Of a DNA stretch of 64,000 nt, positions 33,934 through 44,380 are shown piece by piece (position 1 is the first letter of the stretch; every line of letters starts with the position of its first letter). Location of the stretch: NCBI RefSeq assembly GCF_900113435.1, contig NZ_FOPG01000001.1:992001-1056000 (forward strand), given 5' to 3'. Origin of the DNA: Sulfitobacter dubius (GTDB lineage Bacteria; Pseudomonadota; Alphaproteobacteria; Rhodobacterales; Rhodobacteraceae). Position numbers and translations under genes: made by a program. A model generated the notes under the pieces. It did not search any database, was not told where the DNA came from, and saw only the letters and a program-made list of their open reading frames with translations.

Positions 33934-35584
33934 CCACCACCGTAACTTCGGGTTTCTTGCCAATTTCGTTCTGCGCCGACTGTCGAGCAACCTTTTTCAG
34001 GCCGTCGTTCAGCTTGTCGTCATCCCGCAGGGTGGCGGCTTTCTGACGGTTGAGCCATTGGCTTAGGTCCTGCTCCAGCACATCCACCAGTGGCGCGTTG
34101 GAACGGCCTGTTTCCGGCAGCCCCATCAGATCAACCCATGGCTCGCCAAGCGGCTCATCGTCGGCATCCAAAATCATCGTCACAGTCGCATGACCGTTCA
34201 ATGCCATGCGGATACGATCCCGCACCACACCATCCAGCGCACCGACCTGAACCGATCCGTCAAGGTACATCCGGCCCGTGTCGACATGCTCAACCACTTT
34301 GGGTTTGTTGCCTGACAGGTCAATCATCATCCCGTTCACCGCCAGAACGCCTGTGATGCCCTTGGCATTGGCAATCTTCACATGCTCGCGCAGGTGACGG
34401 TGCTCACCGTGCATGGGGATCAGAACCTGTGGCTTCACGATATCATGCAGCGTTTCCAGATCGGGGCGGTTGGCGTGGCCCGAGACGTGGTAGAGGCCCG
34501 AGGAATCATCCACCACATCCACACCCTTTTCAGAGAACTGGTTGATAATGCTGATGACGCCGCGCTCATTGCCCGGGATGGTTTTCGACGAGAAGAGGAA
34601 CAGATCGCCCTCTTTCAACTCGATCCCCTGATATTTACCCCGTGCAAGCTGCGCCGAAGCGGCGCGGCGTTCGCCTTGGCTGCCCGTAACCAGCAACATC
34701 AGGTTCTCACGCGGGATCGCGCGGGCGTTCTCGGGTGAGATCACCGGCGGGAAATCCTTCATCACGCCGGTCTGGATCGAGGCTTCGACCATGCGGTTCA
34801 TTGCACGGCCCAGCAGAACGATCGACCGCCCCGCCCGCGCGCCCGCTTCTGCCAGCGTCTTGACCCGCGCCACGTTGGAAGCGAATGTCGTCGCGATGAC
34901 CATGCCTTCGGCGCCGCTTACCAGCTTTTCGATCTCGGGGCCAACGGTGGCTTCCGAACGGCCGGCGTGGCTGGCGAAGACATTGGTACTGTCGCAAACC
35001 AGCGCGTTGACCCCATCCTTGCAGACCTCGGCCCAAAGGGCGTCGTCAAAGGCTTCGCCAACGCCGGGCGTGCGGTCGATTTTAAAGTCGCCCGAGTGGA
35101 TCGTGCGCCCCTCGGGCGTGTCGATGACCATGGCCGAAGATTCAGGGATCGAATGCGAGATTGGCAAGAAGCCAATCTGGAACGGACCCGCAGTGATCTG
35201 CTCGGGCCACTTGCCCACCGTGGTGATCGCATCCTCTGGATGGCCATGCTCTGACATCTTGCGACGCGCGATATTCGCGGTAAAGGCACGCGCATAGATC
35301 GGTGCCTTGAGCGCCTCATAGGAATGGGCGACAGCACCGATGTGGTCCTCATGCGCGTGGGTGATGAAGATCGCTTCGATCTGATCGCGCCGTTTCTTCA
35401 GCCATGTGATGTCTGGCAGGATCAGGTCCACGCCCGGGGTGCTGTCCATATCCGGAAAAGCGACGCCAAGGTCGACGACGATCAGCCGCTCTTTGCCGGG
35501 TTTGCCGTAGCCGTAGACATAGGCGTTCATGCCAATTTCACCCGCCCCACCGAGGGGCAGATAGATAAATCGTTCGCTGCTCAT
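33917..35584 (-). CDS. rnj: ribonuclease J
   Basis: 555 residues. Metallo-beta-lactamase/beta-CASP core with HAHEDHIGAV metal ligands, ISHSIPESSAMVI, HSGDFKID and the distal HGEHRHL. RNase J is both a 5'-3' exonuclease and endonuclease and acts in mRNA and rRNA processing in alphaproteobacteria. The C-terminal dimerisation domain is present. Last gene of the operon behind coaX, two bases apart. Confidence 0.95.
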   Translation of the reverse strand: MSSERFIYLPLGGAGEIGMNAYVYGYGKPGKERLIVVDLGVAFPDMDSTPGVDLILPDITWLKKRRDQIEAIFITHAHEDHIGAVAHSYEALKAPIYARAFTANIARRKMSEHGHPEDAITTVGKWPEQITAGPFQIGFLPISHSIPESSAMVIDTPEGRTIHSGDFKIDRTPGVGEAFDDALWAEVCKDGVNALVCDSTNVFASHAGRSEATVGPEIEKLVSGAEGMVIATTFASNVARVKTLAEAGARAGRSIVLLGRAMNRMVEASIQTGVMKDFPPVISPENARAIPRENLMLLVTGSQGERRAASAQLARGKYQGIELKEGDLFLFSSKTIPGNERGVISIINQFSEKGVDVVDDSSGLYHVSGHANRPDLETLHDIVKPQVLIPMHGEHRHLREHVKIANAKGITGVLAVNGMMIDLSGNKPKVVEHVDTGRMYLDGSVQVGALDGVVRDRIRMALNGHATVTMILDADDEPLGEPWVDLMGLPETGRSNAPLVDVLEQDLSQWLNRQKAATLRDDDKLNDGLKKVARQSAQNEIGKKPEVTVVVSRLN

Positions 35585-35585
35585 A

Positions 35586-36362
35586 TTATTCAGCTTTGTC
35601 CTTATTATAATCGTGGATCACGGTCAGCCCGTGCATCGTGAGTTCATCTTGATAATCATCGAACAGGTCGACTGCCTGCTGAAACAGCGGTGCCAGACCC
35701 CCCGTGGCGATAACCCGCATGGGTCTTGCACGTTCCGCCCTTATGCGCTCACATATCTCACGAACCAACCCGACATAACCCCAAAAGACACCGGACTGCA
35801 TACAGGCGACGGTATTGGTGCCAATGACGTTCTGAGGTTTGGAAATATCGACATGCGGGAGGGCAGCCGCGGCGTTGTGCAGCGCCTCTAGGCTGAGGTT
35901 CACCCCCGGCGCAATGACCCCTCCGATATAGGCCCCATCGTCGGCCACTACGTCAAAGGTCGTGGCGGTGCCAAAATCCACCACGATCAAGTCGCCGCCG
36001 TAAAGATCAAAGCCCGCTACGGTGTTCACCAGCCGGTCCGGCCCCACCTGCGTGCCCCCATCTACGCGCACGTCAATTGGCAGATCGCAGCCCGGTTTGC
36101 CCACCACTAGAGGGCGCGTGTGAAAGTAGCGGTCCGCCAAAACGCGCAGGTTAAACACCACCCGCGGCACGGTTGAGCTGATAATCATATCGGTGATGTC
36201 AGCATCGATATTCTGAAGCCGCATCAGCGTGTTAAGCCAGACGTAATATTGATCCGCCGTACGCTTCCATTCGGTCGAGGTGCGCCACGTGGCGATGAAC
36301 TCTTTCCCGTCCCAGATCGAGAAAACCGTGTTGGTGTTGCCGCAATCAATTGCCAGAAGCAT
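35586..36362 (-). CDS. coaX: type III pantothenate kinase
   Basis: 258 residues. ASKHA-fold kinase: MLLAIDCGNTNTVFSIWDG (phosphate 1), GPDRLVNTVAG and DFGTATTFDVV (phosphate 2), and VIATGGLAPLF. It phosphorylates pantothenate in coenzyme A synthesis; type III enzymes are not inhibited by CoA. The nearby biotin ligase and complex I genes share the operon, a usual arrangement in Rhodobacterales. Confidence 0.96.
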   Translation of the reverse strand: MLLAIDCGNTNTVFSIWDGKEFIATWRTSTEWKRTADQYYVWLNTLMRLQNIDADITDMIISSTVPRVVFNLRVLADRYFHTRPLVVGKPGCDLPIDVRVDGGTQVGPDRLVNTVAGFDLYGGDLIVVDFGTATTFDVVADDGAYIGGVIAPGVNLSLEALHNAAAALPHVDISKPQNVIGTNTVACMQSGVFWGYVGLVREICERIRAERARPMRVIATGGLAPLFQQAVDLFDDYQDELTMHGLTVIHDYNKDKAE

Positions 36363-36382
36363 GGTGCCTCCCTCCCCCGAAT

Positions 36383-37114
36383 TTAGAAAAACACATCCGC
36401 TGCGGTGATGGGCACCGCGCCGTCGCGGGTGCGCAGGATCAGATTGCCTGCGCCGTCTACATCTTCGAAAACGCCGGTGATCTCATCGCGCATGGTGCGG
36501 GCGGTGATGACCTCTCCGAGCCGCGCGGCATGGGCGAGCCATGCGCTGCGGATCGTGGCGAAACCATAGGTGGTGAATTGATCTTCCAGACCGGCATATT
36601 CTTGCGCAAGGATGTCGAGGAAGTCTTCGGCGGCCACATTGGCTCCCGCCTCGCGCAGCGTCACGGCAGGCAGAGCGCGTGCCTCAAGCGTACTCGCCTC
36701 CGGTGCATGGGCAAGGTTCACGCCAATTCCAATCGCCAGATGATCGCCGACGCTTTCCAGAAGGATCCCAGCCACCTTGCCACCGCGCAGCAGTACATCG
36801 TTCGGCCATTTTAGCGCAAAAGAATCCTCGCGCCCGGTCACCGCAACAAAGGCGCGGTAGAGTGCCAGTGATGTCACGAAGGACCGCAGCGCGGCAACGC
36901 CCGGTGGCTCTTTGCGGGGCATCATCAAAGTGGCCGCGAAATTGCCGCGCGGGGTGGTCCAGCTGCGGCCCCGGCGGCCCCGGGCGGCGGTCTGCTCCAA
37001 CGCCAGAATCCAAGTCGGCGCGGTCAGCTCTTGCTGTAACCGCGCCGCCTCGGAGAGGGTGGAATCAAGCGTGTCATAGACGCGCCGCCCATAGCCTTCC
37101 GGCCAAGGAGTCAT
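36383..37114 (-). CDS. birA: biotin--[biotin carboxyl-carrier protein] ligase
   Basis: 243 residues, the short form without an N-terminal HTH repressor domain. The biotin-AMP loop ARGRRGRSWTTPRGN and KWPNDVLLRGGKVAGIL are present, with a short C-terminal domain. It attaches biotin to carboxylase subunits such as the methylcrotonyl-CoA carboxylase alpha subunit encoded in this window. Located 20 bases from coaX and 32 from nuoN, in the same operon. Confidence 0.95.
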   Translation of the reverse strand: MTPWPEGYGRRVYDTLDSTLSEAARLQQELTAPTWILALEQTAARGRRGRSWTTPRGNFAATLMMPRKEPPGVAALRSFVTSLALYRAFVAVTGREDSFALKWPNDVLLRGGKVAGILLESVGDHLAIGIGVNLAHAPEASTLEARALPAVTLREAGANVAAEDFLDILAQEYAGLEDQFTTYGFATIRSAWLAHAARLGEVITARTMRDEITGVFEDVDGAGNLILRTRDGAVPITAADVFF

Positions 37115-37146
37115 GCGGTGGTCCGGCCCGTCTTGCGCCGCACCGC

Positions 37147-38592
37147 TCAGTTCACCAGTGACGCCGCGGCCGAGGCGGCCATGCCTTCGACACCGAACAT
37201 ATTCGCGATACCGACGATCATGATGACGGCAGAGGCCATCAGCACCACGGTCAGCACGCCACCGTTCTGGTGATCCAGTGTGTCAGAACGCTCTTCGCCA
37301 AAGTACATGTAGAAGACGATCCGCAGGTAGTAATAAGCGCCGATCACACTGGCGATCACACCGGCCACAGCAAGCCATGCCATATTGGCGTCATAGGCCG
37401 CACGCAGGACATAGAACTTGCCGAAGAAACCCAGCATCGGCGGCACACCGGCAAGGCTGAACAGCAGCACCAGCATCGCCAGCGCCCGGCCCGGATTGGT
37501 CTTGGCATACATGTTCAGCAGGGTGATATCGGTCACCGGCGCGCCGTCTTTCTGCATCAGCAGAATAAAGGCGAAGGTCCCGAGGTTCATCGTCACATAG
37601 ATCGCCATATAGACCAGCATCGCCTGAACGCCAAAGGCCGTTCCCGCCGCCAGCCCCATCAGGGCATAGCCCATGTGAGCGATCGACGAAAATGCCATCA
37701 GACGTTTGATGTTGGTCTGGCCGATCGCGGCGACAGAGCCAAAGAACATCGACAGCACCGACAGCAGCGCCACGATCTGGCTCCAGTCGCTGACGATCTG
37801 GCCGAAGGCGTCATGCATCACCCGTGCGAACAGACCCATAGCGGCGACCTTGGGCGCGGTGGCAAAGAAGGCCGCAATCGGGGTCGGCGCGCCCTCATAG
37901 ACGTCCGGTGTCCACATGTGGAAGGGCACGGCAGAAACCTTGAAGGCGAGGCCCGAAATCAAGAAGACCAGACCAAAGAGCAGCCCCAGCGAGGTTTCCC
38001 CGGTTTGCGCCGTGGTGATGATTCCAGCGAAAGCCGTGGTCCCAGCGTAGCCATAGACAAGCGATGCACCGTAAAGCAGCAGACCCGAGCTGAGTGCGCC
38101 AAGCACAAAATACTTCAGGCCCGCTTCGGTCGATTTGACCGAGTCGCGGCGGAGAGAGGCGACAACGTAAAGCGCAAGGGATTGCAATTCCAACCCCATG
38201 TACAGCGCCATCAAGTCGCCCGCGCTGACCATCACCATCATGCCGACAACCGCCAGCGAGACCAGAATGGGATACTCAAACCGCAGCAAACCGCGCAGTT
38301 TCATATAGCTTTCCGACATAACCAACACAGCCGCCGCCGACAGCAGGATCGCCACTTTGGCAAAGCGCGCGAAACTGTCGTCGATGAACATGCCGTGGAA
38401 GGCGATGTTGGTGGAGCCGTCACCCGACATGGCCACCCAACCTGCCAGCAGTACCATCACCACCGCGGTCACCCAGACGAGCACCCCGGCGGCCTTGTCT
38501 TTCGACGTATAGACCGCGCCAAGAAGGCCAAGCAGGGCAAACCCCGCAAGCACAATCTCGGGCAGAATGATGTTCAGATCAGCGGAAATCAT
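37147..38592 (-). CDS. nuoN: NADH-quinone oxidoreductase subunit N
   Basis: 481 residues, about 14 membrane helices. An antiporter-like proton-pumping subunit: [20 protein letters not shown] with the pump Glu, [27 protein letters not shown] and the [10 protein letters not shown] region. Ends AAASLVN. 14 bases after nuoM. Function is inferred from sequence and from position as the last nuo gene. Confidence 0.97.
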   Translation of the reverse strand: MISADLNIILPEIVLAGFALLGLLGAVYTSKDKAAGVLVWVTAVVMVLLAGWVAMSGDGSTNIAFHGMFIDDSFARFAKVAILLSAAAVLVMSESYMKLRGLLRFEYPILVSLAVVGMMVMVSAGDLMALYMGLELQSLALYVVASLRRDSVKSTEAGLKYFVLGALSSGLLLYGASLVYGYAGTTAFAGIITTAQTGETSLGLLFGLVFLISGLAFKVSAVPFHMWTPDVYEGAPTPIAAFFATAPKVAAMGLFARVMHDAFGQIVSDWSQIVALLSVLSMFFGSVAAIGQTNIKRLMAFSSIAHMGYALMGLAAGTAFGVQAMLVYMAIYVTMNLGTFAFILLMQKDGAPVTDITLLNMYAKTNPGRALAMLVLLFSLAGVPPMLGFFGKFYVLRAAYDANMAWLAVAGVIASVIGAYYYLRIVFYMYFGEERSDTLDHQNGGVLTVVLMASAVIMIVGIANMFGVEGMAASAAASLVN

Positions 38593-38606
38593 GCGCCAAG
38601 TCCTTC

Positions 38607-40169
38607 TTAATGCGAGGCATCGGCGGTCTGCACAGCGGCCTCAGCCGCCTCCAGCGCCATGTCGTAATTGTCAACGAGAGCAGCCACCGACGGCCCGATC
38701 ATATCCAGCACCAGTGCCGGGTAGACGCCCAGTATCAGGGTCATCGCCACCAGCGGTGCAATGATCCATTTCTCACGCGCGGTCATGTCGGTGATCGCCT
38801 TGAGGCTTTCCTTAATCAGGTCGCCCATCACAACGCGGCGATAGAGCCAGAGTGCATAGGCCGCCGAGAAGATCACCCCGGTGGTCGCCACAGCCGCCAC
38901 CCAAGTGTTGACTTGGAAGGTCGCCATCAGCGTCAGGAATTCACCCACGAAGCCCGATGTGCCCGGCAGGCCCACGTTGGCCATGGTGAAGAACATGAAG
39001 ACCAGCGCATAGGCGGGCATCCGGTTCACCAGACCGCCATAGGCGTCGATGTCACGAGTGTGCATCCGGTCATAGATCACGCCGACGCTGAGGAAGAGCG
39101 CGCCTGAGATGAAGCCGTGGCTGATCATCTGGAAGATCGCCCCATCGACACCCTGCTGGTTTGCAGCAAAGATGCCCATGGTCACAAAACCCATATGCGC
39201 GACCGAGGAATAGGCGATCAGCTTTTTCATGTCCTGCTGCACCAGTGCCACCAGCGAGGTATAGACGATGGCGATGGCCGACATCCACAGGATCAGCGGC
39301 GTCATCACCTCGGCCCCCACGGGGAACATCGGCAGGCTAAACCGCAGGAAGCCGTAGCCGCCCATCTTGAGCAAGATTGCCGCCAGAACCACGGAACCGG
39401 CTGTAGGCGCCTGAACGTGCGCGTCGGGCAGCCATGTGTGGACGGGCCACATCGGCATCTTGACCGCAAAGCTGGCAAAGAAGGCAAGGAACATCAATGT
39501 CTGCATGCCGCCGACGATCTGAATCCCCAGAAGCTCAAAGTTTTCGGAGCCGAAGTTATGCGTGAGCAGGCTGATTTCGCAGCCGCCGATGCAGGTGGTG
39601 CCCGCTTCGGTAAACATCGCCACCATCGCGACCAACATCAGCACCGAGCCGAGGAAGGTGTAGAGGAAGAACTTGAAGCTCGCGTAGATACGCTCTTTCC
39701 CGCCCCAGATGCCGATGATCAGGAACATCGGGATCAGACCGGCCTCAAAGAACAGGTAAAAGAGCACCAGATCCAGCGCCATGAAGACGCCGAGCATCAG
39801 CGTTTCCAAGAGCAGGAAAGCGATCATGTATTCCTTGACGCGATGCTCGACGTTCCAGCTTGCCGCGATGACGAGCGGCATCATGAAGGTCGTGAGCATC
39901 ACGAAAAGGATCGAAATCCCGTCGACGCCAAGGCGGTACTTCAGACCCAGAAGCCAGTCGGCCTCATCCACGAACTGGAAATCGGTGTTGGACGGGTCAA
40001 AATCGAAGAGGACAAAAAGCGAGATCAGGAAGGTGACCGTCGTCGTGATGAAGGCCAGCCATTTCGCATTGCGCCCGGCGGCGGCATCGTCGCCCCGCAA
40101 AAACACCGCGAGGATCAGCGCTGCGAATGCCGGAATGAATGTGATGATTGAAAGCAGATGCGTATCCAT
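38607..40169 (-). CDS. nuoM: NADH-quinone oxidoreductase subunit M
   Basis: 520 residues from ATG 40169, which overlaps the nuoL stop by one base (TGATG); a longer upstream reading is part of nuoL. Antiporter-like subunit with [21 protein letters not shown] (pump Glu), the [17 protein letters not shown] quinone-loop region and the [19 protein letters not shown]ys helix. About 14 membrane segments. Confidence 0.97.
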   Translation of the reverse strand: MDTHLLSIITFIPAFAALILAVFLRGDDAAAGRNAKWLAFITTTVTFLISLFVLFDFDPSNTDFQFVDEADWLLGLKYRLGVDGISILFVMLTTFMMPLVIAASWNVEHRVKEYMIAFLLLETLMLGVFMALDLVLFYLFFEAGLIPMFLIIGIWGGKERIYASFKFFLYTFLGSVLMLVAMVAMFTEAGTTCIGGCEISLLTHNFGSENFELLGIQIVGGMQTLMFLAFFASFAVKMPMWPVHTWLPDAHVQAPTAGSVVLAAILLKMGGYGFLRFSLPMFPVGAEVMTPLILWMSAIAIVYTSLVALVQQDMKKLIAYSSVAHMGFVTMGIFAANQQGVDGAIFQMISHGFISGALFLSVGVIYDRMHTRDIDAYGGLVNRMPAYALVFMFFTMANVGLPGTSGFVGEFLTLMATFQVNTWVAAVATTGVIFSAAYALWLYRRVVMGDLIKESLKAITDMTAREKWIIAPLVAMTLILGVYPALVLDMIGPSVAALVDNYDMALEAAEAAVQTADASH

Positions 40170-42301
40170 CAGTTCGCTCCTCCGCTCATCGTCATCCATG
40201 TCACCAGAACGGCGATGCCGATCACCATGGCGAAGGCATAGGTGAAGATATAACCCGTCTGAGCCTTACCCGCGAGGCGGGTGAAGAAGGGGATGATCCC
40301 CATGGCGACGCCATTGAGCGTGCCGTCGATCACAGTGCCATCGCCACGTTTCCACAGGAACCGGCCGATCGTTTTGGCAGGACGCACGAAAATCACGTCG
40401 TAAACCTCATCAAAGTACCATTTGTTTTTCAGGAACAGGTAAAGCGGGCGTTGGTTTGCCGCCAAACGTCCCGGGACGGTTGGGCTCCAGATATAGAACC
40501 ACAGGGCCATGACCAGACCGGCCAGCATCGCGATGAAGGGCGAGACCTTAACCCAAGTCGGGGCGGCGTGCGCGTCATCCAACACATGGTTATCGGGTGC
40601 AAAATAAAGCGCCCCCTCGCCCGGCGCACCGCCAAAGGCTTCGTGATGCGCGCCCGCGTCCTGATGACCTTCGACCAGCGCCTCGGCTCCGTGGTCGCCA
40701 TCGACCGGACCCGTGGCTCCGTGGTTATCCTCCGCCCCTTCGACATGAGCGTCGCCGCCCTCGGCCATCTCGGCCATCGGGATGCCGTAGAATTTGCCAA
40801 CTTGATCGGCATGGCCAAAGAAGCTGCCGTACCAGACCATCCCGGCAAAGACCGATCCGAGCGCCAGAACACCAAGCGGGATCAACATGACCATTGGGCT
40901 TTCGTGCGCGTGTTCATGCGTGTGCTTGTCGCCCCGCGGCGCGCCGAAGAAGGTGAGGAAAATCAAACGCCAGCTGTAGAAGCTGGTCATCGCCGCGGCG
41001 ATCACTAGCATCCAGAAGCCATACATGGATCCACCGCCCCAAGCGCTTTCGATGATCGCGTCTTTCGACAGGAAGCCCGCGAAACCGATATGCGTCAGCG
41101 GGATGCCAACACCGGTGATCGCCAACGTGCCGATCATCATCGCCCAGAAGGTATAGGGAATCTTTTTACGCAGACCGCCGTAGTTGGTCATGTCTTGCTC
41201 ATGGTGCATCGCGTGAATGACCGAGCCCGCGCCCAAGAAGAGCATCGCCTTAAAGAAGGCGTGTGTGAAGAGGTGGAACATCGCCGCCGAATACATGCCC
41301 ACACCTGCGGCCACGAACATATAGCCAAGCTGCGACATGGTCGAATAGGCGATGACGCGTTTGATGTCGGTTTGCACCAAGCCAATGGTCGCCGCGACAA
41401 AGGCGGTGGTGGCGCCGATCACGGTGACGAAACCCATCGCCTCGGGCGCGAATTCCATCACCGGCGACATGCGGCAGACGAGGAAGACACCCGCGGTCAC
41501 CATGGTCGCCGCGTGGATCAGAGCCGACACAGGTGTCGGACCTTCCATCGCGTCGGGCAGCCAAGTGTGCAGGAACAATTGCGCCGATTTACCCATCGCG
41601 CCGAGGAAGAGCAGGAAGGCGATCAGGTTCGCCGCGTTCCAATCGTTCCACAGGAAAGTCACCGTCTGCTCAGCCAAATCGGGTGCTGCGGCAAAGATAT
41701 CGTCAAAGCGGATCGAATCCGTCAGCATATAGAGGCCGAAGATGCCCAGCAGGAAGGCAAAGTCCCCCACCCGGTTGACGACAAAGGCTTTCATCGCCGC
41801 GGCATTGGCAGAAGGCTTGCGGAAGTAGAAACCGATCAGCAGGTAGGAAGCGACACCGACGCCCTCCCAACCAAAGAACATCTGCACGAGGTTGTCGGCT
41901 GTCACCAGCATCAACATCGCGAAGGTAAAGAAGGACAGGTAGGCGAAGAACCGGGGGCGATAGCTTTCGTTATCGCGGAAGTTCTCGTCATGGGCCATGT
42001 AGCCGAAGGAATAGAGGTGTACGAGGCTCGACACCGTGGTGATGACGATCAGCATGATCGCGGTCAGACGGTCCAGGCGGATCGCCCAATCCGTGCTCAG
42101 CGTGCCGCTTTCGATAAAGCGCAAAATCTGAATCTGCTCGGTCGGGCCGTCCAGCGTTAGGAAAACCACCCAAGACAGGAAGGCGGCAAGAAATAGCAGC
42201 CCCGTGGCGACCCACTGGGCGGCCTTCTCACCGATGATCTTCCAGCCGAAACCGCAGAGGATGGCACCCACCAGCGGGGCGAATAGGATCGTGGTTTCCA
42301 T
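40169..42301 (-). CDS. nuoL: NADH-quinone oxidoreductase subunit L with His-rich insertion
   Basis: 710 residues, longer than the E. coli subunit (613). Antiporter core intact: [40 protein letters not shown] and [19 protein letters not shown], plus the long lateral helix and last membrane segment ([15 protein letters not shown] then [13 protein letters not shown]). A His-rich tail of one loop (HTHEHAHE, 460-467) and an acidic/His-rich insertion (about 513-564, six His) lie between the antiporter core and the lateral helix. Four bases from nuoK. Confidence 0.97.
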   Translation of the reverse strand: METTILFAPLVGAILCGFGWKIIGEKAAQWVATGLLFLAAFLSWVVFLTLDGPTEQIQILRFIESGTLSTDWAIRLDRLTAIMLIVITTVSSLVHLYSFGYMAHDENFRDNESYRPRFFAYLSFFTFAMLMLVTADNLVQMFFGWEGVGVASYLLIGFYFRKPSANAAAMKAFVVNRVGDFAFLLGIFGLYMLTDSIRFDDIFAAAPDLAEQTVTFLWNDWNAANLIAFLLFLGAMGKSAQLFLHTWLPDAMEGPTPVSALIHAATMVTAGVFLVCRMSPVMEFAPEAMGFVTVIGATTAFVAATIGLVQTDIKRVIAYSTMSQLGYMFVAAGVGMYSAAMFHLFTHAFFKAMLFLGAGSVIHAMHHEQDMTNYGGLRKKIPYTFWAMMIGTLAITGVGIPLTHIGFAGFLSKDAIIESAWGGGSMYGFWMLVIAAAMTSFYSWRLIFLTFFGAPRGDKHTHEHAHESPMVMLIPLGVLALGSVFAGMVWYGSFFGHADQVGKFYGIPMAEMAEGGDAHVEGAEDNHGATGPVDGDHGAEALVEGHQDAGAHHEAFGGAPGEGALYFAPDNHVLDDAHAAPTWVKVSPFIAMLAGLVMALWFYIWSPTVPGRLAANQRPLYLFLKNKWYFDEVYDVIFVRPAKTIGRFLWKRGDGTVIDGTLNGVAMGIIPFFTRLAGKAQTGYIFTYAFAMVIGIAVLVTWMTMSGGAN

Positions 42302-42305
42302 TGCC

Positions 42306-42611
42306 TCAGCCCTTCATCACGTTGACATCTTCCACCGCGATCGAGCCACGGTTGCGGAAGAAACAGACCAGAATGGCGAGGCCGATGGCAGCCTCCGCCG
42401 CAGCGACGGTGAGCACGAAGAGCGTGAAGACCTGCCCCGTCAAATCACCAAGGAAACTGGAGAAAGCAACGAGGTTGATGTTCACCGCGAGCAGCATCAA
42501 TTCGATGCTCATCAGCAGAATGATCACGTTCTTGCGGTTCAGGAATAGCCCGAAGATGCCGATGACAAACAGCGTAGCCGCCACTGTCAGGTAATGCTCA
42601 AGTCCGATCAT
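42306..42611 (-). CDS. nuoK: NADH-quinone oxidoreductase subunit K
   Basis: 101 residues from ATG 42611. Three membrane helices; the conserved membrane glutamates lie in [19 protein letters not shown] and the [17 protein letters not shown] helix. Part of the E-channel connecting quinone chemistry to proton pumping. The upstream gap (42612-42714) holds hairpins; the 16-codon upstream extension is not coding. Confidence 0.96.
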   Translation of the reverse strand: MIGLEHYLTVAATLFVIGIFGLFLNRKNVIILLMSIELMLLAVNINLVAFSSFLGDLTGQVFTLFVLTVAAAEAAIGLAILVCFFRNRGSIAVEDVNVMKG

Positions 42612-42714
42612 GTCGTCCCTTACGTTCCCGCCCCTTGATGGGCTTTGGTCGCGCCCCATTTGATGGGGCTTTTAGTATCACTTTGCCCCGGCTGCCACCG
42701 GGATTGCCGAAGCT
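42612..42714 (-). other. hairpin-rich intergenic stretch between 25-aa ORF and nuoK
   Basis: On the minus strand it holds GCCCCAT-CAA-ATGGGGC (7-bp stem) and CCCGG...CCGGG, without a T-tract. It may pause transcription or stabilise mRNA ends within the nuo transcript. Confidence 0.4.
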
Positions 42715-42792
42715 TTAGCCGATAAAGCTGTAGCCGCCGAAAAACACGACGATCAACACCACGACCAGTACCACGATTGTTGTTCTCGACAT
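42715..42792 (-). CDS. 25-residue single-helix membrane protein between nuoJ and nuoK
   Basis: Too short for ordinary gene calls. ATG at 42792 with AGGGA about eight bases upstream, stop TAA at 42715. The peptide is almost one membrane helix (VVLVVVLIVVFFGGYSFIG) after a short MSRTTI start. It lies inside the nuo transcript with an own ribosome site and normal codon use. It could be a small supernumerary or assembly factor of complex I, or a membrane peptide without enzyme role. Not recognised as a named family. Confidence 0.6.
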   Translation of the reverse strand: MSRTTIVVLVVVLIVVFFGGYSFIG

Positions 42793-42819
42793 TTCGACGT
42801 CCCTTTTCTCTCTTGGTTC

Positions 42820-42846
42820 AGCCGTTCTCTTTCAAAGAGAACGGCT
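42820..42846. repeat. perfect palindrome 1 downstream of nuoJ
   Basis: Arms AGCCGTTCTCTTT and AAAGAGAACGGCT (13 bp) around one base, forming a very stable hairpin in RNA just upstream of the 25-aa ORF. Not followed by a T-tract on the transcribed strand. Confidence 0.85.
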
Positions 42847-42847
42847 A

Positions 42848-42868
42848 CGGAATTTTTAAAAAATTCCG
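42848..42868. repeat. perfect palindrome 2 downstream of nuoJ
   Basis: Arms CGGAATTTTT and AAAAATTCCG (10 bp) around a single A, one base from palindrome 1 and five bases from the nuoJ stop. AT-rich core; could act as a processing site, pause or protein-binding site. Confidence 0.85.
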
Positions 42869-42872
42869 CTTG

Positions 42873-43475
42873 TTACAGGCCCTGCCCCGACTTCACGTCG
42901 CGCAGCTCCATCGCTTTAGCCGGGTCGCGCATCATCTGGGCCACCACGTCTTGGCGCTTCACGTCCTTGCGGTGACGCAATGTCAGCACGATCGCCCCGA
43001 TCATCGCCACCAACAGGATCAGACCCGCCAGTTGGAAGAGCAGGAAGTAGCGATCATAGAGCAACAAGCCGAGCGCTTCGGTGTTGAAACGGGTGGGATC
43101 AATGGCATTGGCGCGCAGGCTCTCGGCCGCTTCGCTCTGCTCCCATGCGCCAAAGGCCATGACGAATTGCATCAAGATCACCAGAGCGATCAACAGCGCC
43201 AGCGGCATATACCGCGCCATCTCGGCCTTAAGCTCGGCGAAATCTACGTCGAGCATCATGACCACGAAGAGGAAAAGCACCGCCACCGCGCCGACATAGA
43301 CGATGACCAGCAGCATCGCCACGAACTCCGCGCCGAGCAGAACGAAGAGCCCCGCCGCCGAGAGGAAGGACAGGATCAGCCAAAGCACCGAATGCACCGG
43401 GTTGCGGCTGATGACCGTGAACAGTCCGCCGGTGATGACGCTGATCGCGAAGAGGTAAAATGAAAAGACCGTCAT
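42873..43475 (-). CDS. nuoJ: NADH-quinone oxidoreductase subunit J
   Basis: 200 residues, five membrane helices, including the TM3-type [22 protein letters not shown] helix with its conserved pi-bulge segment. Part of the membrane arm around the E-channel. It overlaps the preceding carboxymuconolactone decarboxylase-like gene by four bases and is followed by two palindromes. Confidence 0.96.
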   Translation of the reverse strand: MTVFSFYLFAISVITGGLFTVISRNPVHSVLWLILSFLSAAGLFVLLGAEFVAMLLVIVYVGAVAVLFLFVVMMLDVDFAELKAEMARYMPLALLIALVILMQFVMAFGAWEQSEAAESLRANAIDPTRFNTEALGLLLYDRYFLLFQLAGLILLVAMIGAIVLTLRHRKDVKRQDVVAQMMRDPAKAMELRDVKSGQGL

Positions 43476-43888
43476 GCGCCGTCTTCCTTCTTGGTATCTT
43501 TTTCTTCGTCGAGAACCGATTGCGCCAGTTCCAACGCCCGGGTCATCGCGGGAAGCCCGGCAAAGACCGACATCTGGCTGATCGTCTCGACGATATGTTG
43601 CTTTGTGGCCCCGGCCTCGCGCGCGTGGCGCACGGTTTGGCGGAGGGCCATATCATTCTGCGCGCCCTGCATGGTCAGCCCCGCCAGGGTCAGAAGCAGC
43701 CGCGTCCGCGCGTCCAGCCCGCCCTTATTCACCGTGTCGCCGAACCAGAAATCCATCATTTCCTTCGGCATGGTGCCCATCATCGCCTCGAACCCTTTTG
43801 GCGAAAAAGCATCCATCGCCGGAAAGGCTTTCGCCATTTCCTGCGCCTGCTTCATCATCGCATCAAAAGGGTTTTTGGGATCACTCAT
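43472..43888 (-). CDS. carboxymuconolactone decarboxylase-family protein in nuo operon
   Basis: 138 residues. The C-terminal 80 residues carry the CMD fold ([20 protein letters not shown], then [20 protein letters not shown]). The AhpD-type CxxC pair is absent, so peroxidase activity is unlikely. The N-terminal 50 residues are Met/Phe/Lys-rich ([20 protein letters not shown]). Overlaps nuoI and nuoJ by four bases each, so it is translated with complex I. Role unknown; perhaps an assembly or stability factor. Confidence 0.78.
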   Translation of the reverse strand: MSDPKNPFDAMMKQAQEMAKAFPAMDAFSPKGFEAMMGTMPKEMMDFWFGDTVNKGGLDARTRLLLTLAGLTMQGAQNDMALRQTVRHAREAGATKQHIVETISQMSVFAGLPAMTRALELAQSVLDEEKDTKKEDGA

Positions 43889-44379
43889 CTGTAGGGTGCG
43901 TCCATTTCGAGGTTGCGGGCAATCTCGGCTTCCCAGCGTTCGCCGTTGTCCAGCAGTTTCGCCTTGTCGTAGTAAAGCTCTTCGCGGGTCTCGGTCGAGA
44001 ATTCGAAGTTCGGGCCTTCAACAATGGCATCCACTGGGCAGGCTTCCTGGCAGAAACCGCAGTAGATGCATTTGGTCATGTCGATGTCATAGCGCGTGGT
44101 GCGGCGGCTGCCGTCTTCGCGGGCTTCGGCGTCGATTGTGATGGCCTGCGCGGGGCAGATCGCTTCGCACAGTTTGCACGCGATGCAGCGCTCTTCACCA
44201 TTGGGATATCGGCGCAACGCATGCTCCCCACGGAAACGGGGCGACAGAGGCCCCTTCTCATGCGGGTAGTTCAGCGTGGTTTTCGGCGCAAAGAAATAGC
44301 GCATCCCCAGCATGAACGCCTTAGCGTAGTCTGCCAGCAGGAAATATTTCGCGGCGCGGGTGTAGTCAGTCGTCGCCAT
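43885..44379 (-). CDS. nuoI: NADH-quinone oxidoreductase subunit I
   Basis: 164 residues. Two 4Fe-4S ferredoxin motifs, [12 protein letters not shown] and [12 protein letters not shown], hold clusters N6a and N6b that connect the peripheral arm to N2. The N-terminal helix segment and the [21 protein letters not shown] region are as in mitochondrial TYKY. One base after nuoH. Confidence 0.97.
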   Translation of the reverse strand: MATTDYTRAAKYFLLADYAKAFMLGMRYFFAPKTTLNYPHEKGPLSPRFRGEHALRRYPNGEERCIACKLCEAICPAQAITIDAEAREDGSRRTTRYDIDMTKCIYCGFCQEACPVDAIVEGPNFEFSTETREELYYDKAKLLDNGERWEAEIARNLEMDAPYR

Positions 44380-44380
44380 A

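Noticed and set aside
37270-38610. 446-codon plus-strand frame opposite nuoN
   Set aside because: His/Gln/Arg-rich antisense to a membrane protein gene, typical artefact; no signals.
40169-40199. Ten-codon longer nuoM N-terminus
   Set aside because: It lies in the end of nuoL, and the ATG at 40169 overlaps the nuoL stop as expected for coupling.
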